Assembly (NCBI GenBank): GCA_022819905.1
Contig: JAJEGJ010000087.1
Coordinates: forward strand, 1 to 64,000
From: Alphaproteobacteria bacterium
GTDB lineage: Bacteria > Pseudomonadota > Alphaproteobacteria > TMED109
Direction: 5' to 3'
DNA: 64,000 nucleotides
In this document: positions 45,313 to 53,613 of the stretch, piece after piece
How the letters are laid out: the number at the start of each line of letters is the position of its first letter
Position numbering within the stretch: the stretch's first letter is position 1
Program-made: the position numbers and the translations under genes
Notes under the pieces: generated by a model
Database searches by the model: none
Seen by the model: only the letters and a program-made list of their open reading frames with translations
Told to the model about the DNA's origin: nothing

Positions 45313-47446
45313 CAACGCGCTCCGCAGCCAAAATCCGCCCGATTTCTTCTTCGTTAAAGCCCTCCTCCCGCAGCTCTCCCAAGTACTTCTCCCGGATTTG
45401 CTGAGCCTTAGCGGCACGCTCTGTTCTGTCGCGCTGAATCGTTTCGACTTCATCTGTGTCGGGCATCACAAACCTTAGGTTGGGGAACTCGTCCATAGCT
45501 CGCCTGACCTCAGCTTCAATTGCATGGGCATTCTCGCCCACTCCAGATATTCTTAACCACGCATTGGACCGAGTAAACGCGGCGAACAAACGGTTTCGAC
45601 CTCCCCGCCTGCTTCTGTCGACCGCATCAACGCCAGCGGCAAAAACAACTGCCGCCTCGTGCCCCTTAGCACGATATACGGTGGAAAGAGTTATTTTCCC
45701 TTCAATTGCGAAAGGCGGCTCACTATAGGGATCGGCAATAATATTGTTGGTCTCGTACCCCAAACTAGCAAGTCGTTCCGAAAGTGCTCGAAAATACCCT
45801 TTGGCATTCCTGTCATCGAGCGCAACGATCAATATATCTTCAGGCTTTAGTCCTTGCTTTAGGAATTCCTGTGTCTCCCGAGCGATCCATCCAAGTTCCT
45901 CATTAAAACTCTTGGCCGCCACGGCTTCAACCAGATCTGAAATATCGTGCTTGGCTAGGCTAAGCGGACTGTTTTCTTCGGGGCGGAAGATTACTACTTC
46001 ACGGCCTGTTTCAAACCCGTTCGAAGTGATTTTGTAGCCAACGTCTTGCCAATGCTCTTTGTTTTGCAGCATTTGAACTATCTGCTCTCCGTAACACCCG
46101 AAGCCAAGTGCATGTGCGACAACTAATACTTCCCTCTGATTGCGATAACACTTACTGAGCACGGTGTCGTTCTCAGCGCCGGTCGGAAGCTCGGCGTGCG
46201 CTCGTTCCAGATCAATTCTAGGTTCTCCGTCAGCATCTAGGCCAAATAGTTGAGCCGGTGTTTTTAGCTGCACATCCATGATGTTCTGAAGTTCGTCGTA
46301 AGCCCAAATTACATTCTTTTTGTTTCTCACGCCTTTGGTCATCATGAAAGCCAGCTCATAGAACGCGCTCGGAAAGTCCTGACCTTCGTCAATAAGAGCG
46401 TAGTCAAAGTAAGGGTCAATAACTGCCTTGCTAATCAGTTCTCGACAAACATAACCAAATGGATCACGGGTAGAACCAGATCTCGCTTCGCTAAGATTCA
46501 GAGGTCTCTGTTCTGCTCTCTTGCAAGCGTCCGTGTATGCCCCCGGACGACTTGTGCCGCCCCAAGCGTGTCGCACCTGTACTTGCGACCAATCAGGATC
46601 TTCCTCCTTGTAGTGTCTATAAAAGCGCGTAATTAAAGTAACGAAAAGAGTCTGTAAACTCCGGGTATAGAAGGTCACCAACACTCTAGCATTTGGGTGA
46701 GTGAGGTGAATATGCGCCGCCTTCATAGCGAGAATTATGGTTTTTCCAGAACCTGCCAGCCCTCGAATTCGCTGCGGTCCCTGTATTAGTGACAGTGCAA
46801 CCTGCCGCTGCTTCGCGTCAAAGTTCGCGATCTCGTCTTCTAGTTGAGATAATGCGACTGCATACGTTTCAATATCGGGATTCGCAACTGTGCGCCTTTG
46901 AGATCTTGAAATAGCCTTGCCACCCTCAATAACTGAACGCACCTCCTCAATCTCGGTATCTCCAATGGCGTCACCGTACATCTCATTGAGGAAATCACTA
47001 AGGCCTTGATATGAAAAGACCAGCGAGCAGGATAAATCTGTCTCGCCGAATTTGTCGTCACCGTCTACTAGCAGGATCAATGGCTCTACTCTAAACTTGA
47101 GATCGCGTCGTGAGCGTCGGAGGAATCGACTTCGGAGCAGTCGACCTTCTAAGTTACTGGTGAAATCCTCAAGTTGGCGGTCGATTTGTTCGAGGGGCTC
47201 TAGCTCTACAGAAAATACACTACTGTGGCGCACCAGACGCATGGCGACAATGCCATGGACGGGAGAAAATATAAGCACATCAGGCTTTAAAGTTCTTGAT
47301 TCGTAATCGTTGTAGGTTGGAAAATCGTAGTAAATCAGGGCATCCGAAAGCCGCAGATCTTCGCTTTCTTCGTACAGGTATTCAATAAGTTGTCGACCAT
47401 CAGGGTCCTTCGTTATACGATCACTTGTAACGATTGTTTCAGCCAT
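45305..47446 (-). CDS. Superfamily I (UvrD-like) DNA/RNA helicase of a putative defence system
   Basis: A 713-residue helicase. Walker A is GLAGSGKT (229-236), the Walker B/DEXQ box is DEGQDF (353-358), motif IV-V region 'ITLSTVYRAKGHEAAVVFAA' (584-604) and motif VI 'NRLFAAFTRSNAWLRISG' (617-635). The N-terminal 200 residues contain 'LKPDVLIFSPVHGIVAMRLV', which has the shape of the core strand-turn-strand of NERD-like PD-(D/E)xK nucleases, but the usual ExK is replaced by MRL, so the nuclease is probably inactive. Acidic C-terminal tail with a coiled helix. Low GC, no homologous neighbour on either side except the coupled DUF2290-like gene. A two-gene anti-phage or DNA-repair system is inferred. 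Confidence 0.88.
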   Translation of the reverse strand: MAETIVTSDRITKDPDGRQLIEYLYEESEDLRLSDALIYYDFPTYNDYESRTLKPDVLIFSPVHGIVAMRLVRHSSVFSVELEPLEQIDRQLEDFTSNLEGRLLRSRFLRRSRRDLKFRVEPLILLVDGDDKFGETDLSCSLVFSYQGLSDFLNEMYGDAIGDTEIEEVRSVIEGGKAISRSQRRTVANPDIETYAVALSQLEDEIANFDAKQRQVALSLIQGPQRIRGLAGSGKTIILAMKAAHIHLTHPNARVLVTFYTRSLQTLFVTLITRFYRHYKEEDPDWSQVQVRHAWGGTSRPGAYTDACKRAEQRPLNLSEARSGSTRDPFGYVCRELISKAVIDPYFDYALIDEGQDFPSAFYELAFMMTKGVRNKKNVIWAYDELQNIMDVQLKTPAQLFGLDADGEPRIDLERAHAELPTGAENDTVLSKCYRNQREVLVVAHALGFGCYGEQIVQMLQNKEHWQDVGYKITSNGFETGREVVIFRPEENSPLSLAKHDISDLVEAVAAKSFNEELGWIARETQEFLKQGLKPEDILIVALDDRNAKGYFRALSERLASLGYETNNIIADPYSEPPFAIEGKITLSTVYRAKGHEAAVVFAAGVDAVDRSRRGGRNRLFAAFTRSNAWLRISGVGENAHAIEAEVRRAMDEFPNLRFVMPDTDEVETIQRDRTERAAKAQQIREKYLGELREEGFNEEEIGRILAAERVDE

Positions 47447-48114
47447 CTAATTTCACCGTAGTAGGTTGGATTGTCCAATGATCAAGATCGACACGACGCA
47501 ATGGCGTGAATATGCCTATTGATGATGAGATTGTGCTAGTTGATCGAGCGCCATTTCTCGGGGTCCGATTAGGTCCCGTGCGATCATATGCAATTGGCGC
47601 CGCATTGTCATAGTTTGCGAAAACTACAGGACAAGAGAGAGGATGGCCGAGGCCTCGGTGTGTCCCGTTTTCGACCGATCATCTTGTGATTAGGTGGTCA
47701 TCATCACCGACTCTCCACCAGAATTGGTCGTTCTTGCTTGCGAGCCACTGCACCGGATCCGTCTGCCGACGACCGCGCTTGCGGCGCTGATGGCGACGGG
47801 CTCTAGAAGGCCATTCCGATCGCCTGACGCCGGACAGCTGAAACCACGGCCGTCGGCCAGCCTGCCAACCCGCCGACAATGCCCTGGTAGCCCGGTGCTG
47901 CCCTGATCCCGGTCGGCAGGTTGTCGCCGGCCATCGCGTTCCAGGTCATCTGGGATCGCCCAAGCAGCTCGGTCGGTCGGAGAATCCTGGCCGAGCCGGC
48001 AAGAGACCTCAGAAGCGGCGTGCCGGCCCTGCGTTCGATCACGCGAGGATTTCTCATTGCAGGTGGTCGAACGTCGAAAGGAAGCGCTGTTTGGCATGCT
48101 CGTACTTGCCCGCC
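47447..48114. other. Promoter region of the helicase operon and decayed DNA
   Basis: The first 100 bp are AT-rich and probably carry the helicase-operon promoter. The rest is high in GC, with frames on both strands that match nothing recognised. Confidence 0.4.
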
Positions 48115-49113
48115 TTACACGTAAAGCACCGCGCAGCGAACCTCGATGCTCCAGCGGTCAGGGGCATCCGGCGGGGTCGCCGGATCCTCGAAGGCGCTGT
48201 GGAAGCTGAAGGTGCAAGGCTGGTCGACACCGTCAGGGTCGCCCTTCGCACCTTCGGACCGGGCCAACTCGCCGGCCGAATCCCACTGCTTGATGAGCAG
48301 CGCCTCGTCGCGGGTCATCGCGGACCAGTAGACCCAGCGGTGGCGGGCGTCGTGCTTGGCGAAGTAGTTCTCGCCGATCCGGTCGCTGTAATGGATCTCG
48401 AAGACGACGAGCTCTTCCGGGTGCACGCTCATGCCGTCGCAGAGCGCGAGCGGCCGCGTCGCCACCGGCTCGCGGGCGATGTTGCGCCAGACATTGATGA
48501 GCGCGAACCGTCCGTCCGTGATCGCCTGCTCGACCGCCCCGGCGTCGAGCAGCGTCTCGCCCTCGGCCAGCACCGTGCGATAGGTATCGTTGAGAGTGGG
48601 CGGCCGGGTCAGGTCGCGCATTCGCTGGGGCGCGCTGGTCAGGGTGTAGTCGCCGTGCACCAGGTGCGCCGGGCCCTGCACCTGCTGGCCGCCGGCGATG
48701 CGCCGCTTGCCCGACTTGCCGGTCGCGGAGCGGACGTTGTGATCGAAGGCCGCCACGGTGACCGCGCCGGTCGCGGCGCGCACGATCTCGGCGCATTCGG
48801 GGTAGTACACCCGGGTCACCGCGTCGTGATCGAGGAAGTCCAGATCAGGGCTGGCCGTCGGCCGATCCATGAGCTCGAAGCCGTTGGCGACCAATGTCGG
48901 TTGCTCGTCCTGCGTCACCGAGCGGGCGTCGAGGATCGCCATCTCGCGGTCCTCCAAGTCGACGCCGAGGAGGCCGCTGTCACTGCCGTCCCGGTCACGG
49001 CGGCTGAGCACCTTGCCGTTCCGGTAGAGCGAGGATTCCGCCGACGGCTGCATGTAGCGGAAGGTACCGAGGCGAACCCCTTCGCGGGTTCCCTCCGTGG
49101 CCAGTCTGGTCAT
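48115..49113 (-). CDS. CmcJ/NvfI/AsaB-family oxygenase-like protein
   Basis: A 332-residue protein from ATG 49113. The family pattern is visible: 'FRYMQPSAESSLYRNGKVLS' near the N-terminus, 'RVYYPECAEIVRAATGAVTV', 'AFDHNVRS', 'PAHLVHGDYTLTSAPQRM', 'FALINVWRNI', and the C-terminal block 'VFEIHYSDRIGENYFAKHDA' with 'HRWVYWSAMTRDEALLIKQW' and FSFHSAFEDP. CmcJ-like proteins take part in cephamycin 7-alpha-hydroxylation, and fungal relatives (AsaB, NvfI-like) in secondary metabolism. His residues (HGDY, HSAF) may bind iron, but the chemistry of bacterial members is mostly unknown. No biosynthetic cluster is next to it. Confidence 0.85.
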   Translation of the reverse strand: MTRLATEGTREGVRLGTFRYMQPSAESSLYRNGKVLSRRDRDGSDSGLLGVDLEDREMAILDARSVTQDEQPTLVANGFELMDRPTASPDLDFLDHDAVTRVYYPECAEIVRAATGAVTVAAFDHNVRSATGKSGKRRIAGGQQVQGPAHLVHGDYTLTSAPQRMRDLTRPPTLNDTYRTVLAEGETLLDAGAVEQAITDGRFALINVWRNIAREPVATRPLALCDGMSVHPEELVVFEIHYSDRIGENYFAKHDARHRWVYWSAMTRDEALLIKQWDSAGELARSEGAKGDPDGVDQPCTFSFHSAFEDPATPPDAPDRWSIEVRCAVLYV

Positions 49114-49410
49114 GCCGGTTGCCTGTTCCTGTGCAAGGTCGCTGCGTGTCCGACGGCCGTCCGACAAGACTGACGGCCGCCAGGAACGGACGCTCTTCAC
49201 CCGCATACATAGTCCGCCTGCGACCAAATGACCATCGCTGCCGGCCGCGCCCCCGGCGACCGTGATCGATGCGAGGATTGCGCTAGCGGGTGAACCTGGA
49301 AGCACCCCTTCCCGTACCACCGGTACTTGGACATCGGACGACGCGATGCACCGAATGCCGCCGCATCTTCCGGCCCGTTTCCGCCTGGGATCGGAACCCG
49401 GCCCCGGCGC
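49114..49410. other. Intergenic stretch, nothing recognised
   Basis: About 300 bp upstream of the CmcJ-like gene; no gene, repeat or clear promoter recognised. Confidence 0.5.
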
Positions 49411-49716
49411 TCAGATGGTCTGGACGAGTTCCACCACCTCGCGCGTGCGCGTCACGTGGCCGCTCCACAGCCGGTCGAATTCACCGATCATTCGCTTGAG
49501 CGCGTCCGAGCCCATCACCCTGTTCACGTCCGGCATGTCCCGGAACTCGTAGAAGGCGATATGCACGTTCTCTTCCAGTTCGCTCCAGCCGCGGCTCGCG
49601 CCGACGGCGCTGAAGGCCTCGACCGCCTCCGGCAGGTGCTCGTTCTGGTACCAGGTGTCGAACGCGTCCTTCGCGGCCGGATCCACCTGGGCGCGAACGA
49701 TCAGAAATGCAGCCAT
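49411..49716 (-). CDS. Dimeric alpha-beta-barrel protein (EthD/ABM-like)
   Basis: A 101-residue ferredoxin-like fold protein from ATG 49716: 'AAFLIVRAQVDPAAKDAFDT' first strand, 'WYQNEHLPEAVEAFSAVGAS' with the NEHLP motif of EthD/antibiotic-monooxygenase-like dimers, 'HIAFYEFRDMPDVNRVMGSD' and a final helix and strand. Such small proteins dimerise around a ligand; function not assignable. It may be co-transcribed with the CmcJ-like gene downstream. Confidence 0.8.
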   Translation of the reverse strand: MAAFLIVRAQVDPAAKDAFDTWYQNEHLPEAVEAFSAVGASRGWSELEENVHIAFYEFRDMPDVNRVMGSDALKRMIGEFDRLWSGHVTRTREVVELVQTI

Positions 49717-49810
49717 TTTCGGGTCCCTGTTGAACGGAGTTGCGGGCAGCATTCGGCCCGTCCGGACCGGATGCTAGCTGGATGTGCGCCGGCAGTACCT
49801 TACGGCGAGC

Positions 49811-50506
49811 TCAAGACTGGCTGTCATCAGCGATTTCGCGTTTCTCATAGACGGTCTCAACCTTCTGACCGTTCCATACGTAGCAGAGGTGCCGCTCCTG
49901 GCGGGCGTTCGAGAGCAAGGGAGGTCGTAACACCGCAACACATTGACCGCCTGCCCGGCGGACGCTGTCATAGGCAATCCCGTTCGAGCCGGCCGCGCGC
50001 AGCGTTCTCGCCAGATGCTGGCCAGCGGCGTAGTTGTCGTTGTGGTAGACGAGCGGCTGGGACGCCTTCTGGCCGCACAGGTCATGCAGGTTCCCGTCGA
50101 GGTTGACCAAGTAGACCCGCATGTCCAGTTCCATGCGTGCCTGGGCCGTGGCGCTCAGGAATCGCTCGCGGTGATGTTTGGTCTCAGCAATGGCCGTGTA
50201 GAGATCGTTCGCAGCGTAGAAGACACCGTAAGTACCGTCCGAGAAGCGGCTGCCGTTCGGGTTCAGGTGGGTGAAAGCTGCCATGACGACGGCGGTCTCG
50301 GGTCCGCTGATGCGATCCTCCGGCGGCACGAGCTCAATATCGCCGGCCTCGTCACGAAGCCTGGGATTCGTGAGGGCCTCTAGGGCGAAGATCGCCTCGA
50401 GGTCGTCCGGATCGGTCACGCGCTCGAAGAGCTGAATTGGCGGAAACCGGCTGGGGATGATTCGCCAGCACGGCCTCCATTGGATGTGGGCAACCGGCAG
50501 CGTCAT
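49811..50506 (-). CDS. RES-domain toxin
   Basis: A 231-residue protein from ATG 50506. RES family markers: 'WRIIPSRFPPIQLFERVTDP', 'GSRFSDGTYGVFYAANDLYT' (the Arg and Tyr active-site region), 'AIAETKHHRERFL' (with the Glu), and 'GNGIAYDSVRRAGGQCVAVL'-like stretch (NGIAYDSVR...CVAV) with the Ser. RES toxins degrade NAD+. The start overlaps the antitoxin stop by 4 bp (ATGA). The module appears complete and intact. Confidence 0.93.
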   Translation of the reverse strand: MTLPVAHIQWRPCWRIIPSRFPPIQLFERVTDPDDLEAIFALEALTNPRLRDEAGDIELVPPEDRISGPETAVVMAAFTHLNPNGSRFSDGTYGVFYAANDLYTAIAETKHHRERFLSATAQARMELDMRVYLVNLDGNLHDLCGQKASQPLVYHNDNYAAGQHLARTLRAAGSNGIAYDSVRRAGGQCVAVLRPPLLSNARQERHLCYVWNGQKVETVYEKREIADDSQS

Positions 50507-50919
50507 GCCCAGCCGCCCCGCTGGGCGTCGAGGTATTGCCGTACGACGAAGAGGTCTGCCACCTGGCCCGAGAGCATGCGGTCGAGCGCCGACCGACCGC
50601 CAAATCCCGCTGCAGCGTTTGGACGCTTCACCCATTCATCTGCCGCCTGATCGTTGGGAAGCAGCAGCTGAAGCGCCTTGTAGATACCCAGAATGTAGGA
50701 AATGCGCTCCAGCGTATCCTTCGGCAGAACCGTGTTCGGATTCTTCTTCCACTTGAAGAAGGTAGATCGAGCTGTGAGCCCAAGCAGGGTCATCTGTTCC
50801 TCGACGGAGAGGCTCCAGAGTTCGGCGATGCGAAAGAACGTCCGCAACGCCGGGCCGGAGAGGCCCTTCCGGTCAAAGGCTGTTGCCGGATGCACCCGTG
50901 CAACCATGACTAAATCCAC
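50503..50919 (-). CDS. Xre/MbcA/ParS-type antitoxin of the RES module
   Basis: A 138-residue antitoxin. The start is GTG 50919 or the internal ATG at 50907. The N-terminal HTH region reads 'RIAELWSLSVEEQMTLLGLT' and 'STFFKWKKNPNTVLPKDTLE', followed by 'ISYILGIYKALQLLLPND' and the DUF2384 toxin-binding tail 'EWVKRPNAAAGFGGRSALDR' with MLSG. It blocks the NAD+ site of the RES toxin and represses the operon. Confidence 0.93.
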   Translation of the reverse strand: MDLVMVARVHPATAFDRKGLSGPALRTFFRIAELWSLSVEEQMTLLGLTARSTFFKWKKNPNTVLPKDTLERISYILGIYKALQLLLPNDQAADEWVKRPNAAAGFGGRSALDRMLSGQVADLFVVRQYLDAQRGGWA

Positions 50920-50940
50920 AAAGGTCGTTTGAAGGATAAT

Positions 50941-50958
50941 TAGTCTATATATGGACTA
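50941..50958 (-). promoter_or_regulatory. Operator-like inverted repeat of the Xre/RES module
   Basis: TAGTC (50941-50945), 8-bp AT-rich spacer, GACTA (50954-50958), within an AT-rich promoter about 20 bp upstream of the antitoxin start. Position fits autorepression by the Xre antitoxin. Confidence 0.5.
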
Positions 50959-51070
50959 TATGCAAGTTTGGAGTGATCGAATTGACGGAGGCATCATTGT
51001 CAGTACGCGGACAATGGCGCGACGGGGGATTGCCCAGCGTTGACGCCATAGGGCTCTCGCCCAAGGAAAG

Positions 51071-51994
51071 TCACACCCCGTTAAGCAGCGCCTCCACCTC
51101 GGCACGATGCGGCATGGAGAGCGCCGTTCCAGGTCGCGTGACCGAGAGACCGGCAACTGCGCATCCGAAGCGCACCGCCTGGCCCGGCTCCCGGCCTTCG
51201 GCCAGCGCCACCGCGAACGCCCCGTTGAACGCGTCCCCGGCCCCCGTGGTTTCCACTACCGGGCCCGCCCGAAACGCCGGCACGAGGTGTCCGCCTCCTG
51301 GACCATCGAAGAGCGCCCCCTCGGCGCCCAGCGTGATTACGGCGGACCCGGCTCCGCGCTCCCTGAGCGCGCGCGCAGCCGCGCGGGCCTCGTCTTCGCT
51401 CCGCACCGGCAAATCGGTCATGGCCGAAGCCTCTGTCTCGTTCGGCGTCACGTAGTCACAAAGGCCGAGCATGCGCTCCGGGACCGTCGCCGCCGGCGCC
51501 GGGTTGAGCACGGTCGTCACCCCCGCCTCCCTCGCAATCGTGAGTCCGCGCATCGCAGCCTCAACCGGCTGCTCGAGCTGGGTGACGAAGACGGCCGCCG
51601 AGCGGATCGCGTCCGCAGCCGCATCGACATCGGCCTCCGAGAGTTCGAAGGAAGCGCCAGGGCACACGACGATCGCGTTCTCGCCGGTCGCTGCGTTCAC
51701 CATCACCGACGCGGCCCCGGTCGCCGAGCGGTCCGACCGGGCCACCAGCGGCTCCACGCCTGCATCGGCCCACACCGCGAAGCCCAGGTCGGCGAAAGCG
51801 TCGCGACCAACCCTCGAGATGAACCGGACGTCGGCGCCCAGCCGGGCAGCGGCGACAGCCTGGTTGGAGCCCTTGCCGCCCGGGCTCAACGCGACACTCT
51901 CGCCGATGACGGTCTCACCCATCTGCGGCAGGCGATCCGTCCGGAACGTGGCGTCGGCAACGAAGATGCCGAGAATCGCGATGTGACCCGCCAT
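51071..51994 (-). CDS. rbsK: Ribokinase (PfkB family)
   Basis: A 307-residue sugar kinase. Ribokinase features: 'ILGIFVADATFRTDRLPQMG', 'SPGGKGSNQAVAAARLGADV' (the GGKGxNQA ribose-binding signature), 'NPAPAATVPERMLGLCDYVT', 'PNETEA', and the catalytic-Asp anion hole 'VETTGAGDAFNGAFAVAL'. It phosphorylates ribose or a related pentose at O5. The nucleoside hydrolase upstream on the same strand releases ribose, so the two could serve nucleoside salvage, although they are about 10 kb apart. No transporter is next to it. Confidence 0.92.
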   Translation of the reverse strand: MAGHIAILGIFVADATFRTDRLPQMGETVIGESVALSPGGKGSNQAVAAARLGADVRFISRVGRDAFADLGFAVWADAGVEPLVARSDRSATGAASVMVNAATGENAIVVCPGASFELSEADVDAAADAIRSAAVFVTQLEQPVEAAMRGLTIAREAGVTTVLNPAPAATVPERMLGLCDYVTPNETEASAMTDLPVRSEDEARAAARALRERGAGSAVITLGAEGALFDGPGGGHLVPAFRAGPVVETTGAGDAFNGAFAVALAEGREPGQAVRFGCAVAGLSVTRPGTALSMPHRAEVEALLNGV

Positions 51995-52313
51995 GACGTG
52001 GCCCTCTAACCGGGTAGTCGCGCACCTGGCAGCCGCCGGAAAACGCCGGGCACGGACGCTTTTCCAGCAGTCGGCTCGGCGAGAGCTGGCGCCCCGGCCA
52101 AACCTGCTGCGGAACCTGGCGCAGAAGATACTCCGGGCAAGCTGCGTCGGGCGCGCCGTATGCCAAGCCTCAGCGATTCACGGTCTGCCGACACCGGACA
52201 CCGTGGCAGCATCCGGGCTTCAGGACGGCTGCCCCGGCGAACCGGGACGGCCGGAGGCGTGTATAAGGAGCGGCGCGCAAGATACGCCTCCCCCGCCCCT
52301 TCAGGAGCACTCC
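51995..52313. other. Divergent intergenic region, nothing recognised
   Basis: About 320 bp between the divergent ribokinase and DUF3237 genes; no gene or clear promoter boxes recognised. Confidence 0.5.
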
Positions 52314-52769
52314 ATGCCACTCGAATCCGAACTGCTCGCCGTCTTCGACCTGACCGTCGACAAACCCATAGTGCTCGACAACACGCCATCCGGCCGGCGT
52401 CTCAACGTCAATGTCACAGGCGGCACGTTCGAGGGCCCCGACTTCCGCGGCGAGGTTCTCCAAGGCGGCGGCGACTGGCTGGTGCTCCGCGCAGATGGTT
52501 CGCTCCGGCTCGATGTCCGGGCGACCCTTCGCACCCACGACGGGGCCTTGGTCTACATGACATACTTCGGCGTCCGGCATGGTCCCGAGGACGTGATGCG
52601 CCGGCTCAACGCAGGGGAAACCGTCGACCCTTCCGAGTACTACTTCCGGATCGCCCCGTTCTTCGAGACCGGCGCCCCCGAGTACGCCTGGCTCAATGGC
52701 CTCGTATGCGTGGGCAAGGGCGATCGCAAGCCGACCGGCCCGACATATGAGGTGTACCGGATCCTGTAA
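52314..52769 (+). CDS. DUF3237 domain protein
   Basis: A 151-residue protein from ATG 52314, with CAGGAG upstream. The DUF3237 beta-barrel pattern is clear: 'VTGGTFEGPDFRGEVLQGGG', 'DWLVLRADGSLRLDVRATLR', 'THDGALVYMTYFGVRHGP' and 'YYFRIAPFFETGAPEYAWLN'. This is a small soluble fold often found beside catabolic genes. Its activity is unknown to me. Complete, single gene. Confidence 0.9.
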   Translation: MPLESELLAVFDLTVDKPIVLDNTPSGRRLNVNVTGGTFEGPDFRGEVLQGGGDWLVLRADGSLRLDVRATLRTHDGALVYMTYFGVRHGPEDVMRRLNAGETVDPSEYYFRIAPFFETGAPEYAWLNGLVCVGKGDRKPTGPTYEVYRIL

Positions 52770-53099
52770 CAGTCCTGAGCCGATCCGCTCCAGGTGGCGT
52801 CATCGCGGCGTGACAGCGCCTGTCGGCAGGTCCTCTGCACGCCGCGACCCGGTTCGGTTCTTCGCGACCGACTGACGATGTGGAATGGCGCGGTTTCCGG
52901 GCGATGGGCCCGGGCACAAATTACCTAACCGCGTCGCCTGCCGTGGACGGCGGCGGATAGTCGCTCGCGCACCGCAATGGAGCCGTTCCGGGGCCGGCCC
53001 TGCTCCCCCTCGCCCCGTCCAGCCGCTCTCTGCGCCGGCGTGGACTGCCGGGATCTGGGGAGGTACATCCCGTTGCCATAATCCGCCGTGGAGGTTCCG
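52770..53099. other. Intergenic stretch, nothing recognised
   Basis: High-GC sequence before the vapB start, with no recognised gene; the GGAGG just before 53100 is the vapB ribosome-binding site. Confidence 0.5.
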
Positions 53100-53327
53100 A
53101 TGGCCGCAACCGCCAAACTCTTCTGGTCGGGCCGTTCGCAGGCCGTCCGGCTTCCGAAGGAATTCCAGATGGCAGGCGCCGAAGTGCGCATCCGCCGGCA
53201 GGGCGCCGCAGTAATCCTCGAACCCATCGCATCGGACTGGGACTGGCTCGACGACGTTGTGGGCCGGTTCTCGGAGGATTTCTTCGCCGCGGGCCGCAAC
53301 CAGCCGGCGCTTCCGCCGCGGTCGTGA
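53100..53327 (+). CDS. vapB: VapB antitoxin (AbrB/MazE-like)
   Basis: A 75-residue antitoxin with the AbrB swapped-hairpin pattern: 'TAKLFWSGRSQAVRLPKEFQ', 'GAEVRIRRQGAAVILEP' and the C-terminal toxin-wrapping tail 'DWDWLDDVVGRFSEDFF'. ATG 53100 has GGAGG five bases upstream. Its stop overlaps the start of a truncated VapC, so the antitoxin has survived its toxin. Confidence 0.88.
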   Translation: MAATAKLFWSGRSQAVRLPKEFQMAGAEVRIRRQGAAVILEPIASDWDWLDDVVGRFSEDFFAAGRNQPALPPRS

Positions 53328-53347
53328 CTCGGCTGCGCCTTCCGCTG

Positions 53348-53479
53348 ATGCGCTACCTGTTCGACACCAACGCCTGCATCGCCCTGCCCAACGACGCCTC
53401 GCCGCCGCTACAGGCGCGTCTGCGCCGCCTCGCTCCCGCAGATGTCGGTTTGCCCGTGCCCGTTGCATACGAACTTCAA
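53348..53479 (+). pseudogene. Truncated VapC PIN-domain toxin
   Basis: The N-terminal third of a VapC: 'MRYLFDTNACIALPNDASPP' with the first catalytic Asp (FDTN), then 'LPVPVAYEL' reaching the second acidic position (Glu). At about 53475-53490 the sequence runs into a convergent AbiEii fragment, and the remaining catalytic Asp residues and C-terminus are gone. A GTG at 53324 overlapping the vapB stop is an alternative start. Confidence 0.85.
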
Positions 53480-53613
53480 CGAACCGCCAGAACCCGATCC
53501 CGCGCGATCTCTTGCAACAGGTCCAGAAGCCGCAGCACCTTCTCCAGCGTGCCGGCCTGGTGACCGGTCTCGTCGGCGAGACGTAGCGGAATCTGGGCGG
53601 ACGGCGGCGCCAT
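53476..53613 (-). pseudogene. Truncated AbiEii nucleotidyltransferase toxin
   Basis: A 45-codon frame starting directly after the AbiEi stop: 'QIPLRLADETGHQAGTLEKV' then LRLLDLLQEIARDRVLAVR and TGA. Full-length AbiEii proteins continue with '..VLxGRLALKGGTALNLF', so the catalytic nucleotidyltransferase core is missing. The fragment ends head-on against the truncated VapC. Confidence 0.85.

Noticed and set aside
51071-51994. A nucleoside-salvage operon of nucleoside hydrolase and ribokinase.
   Set aside because: The two genes are about 10 kb apart with unrelated genes between; only a functional link is suggested.
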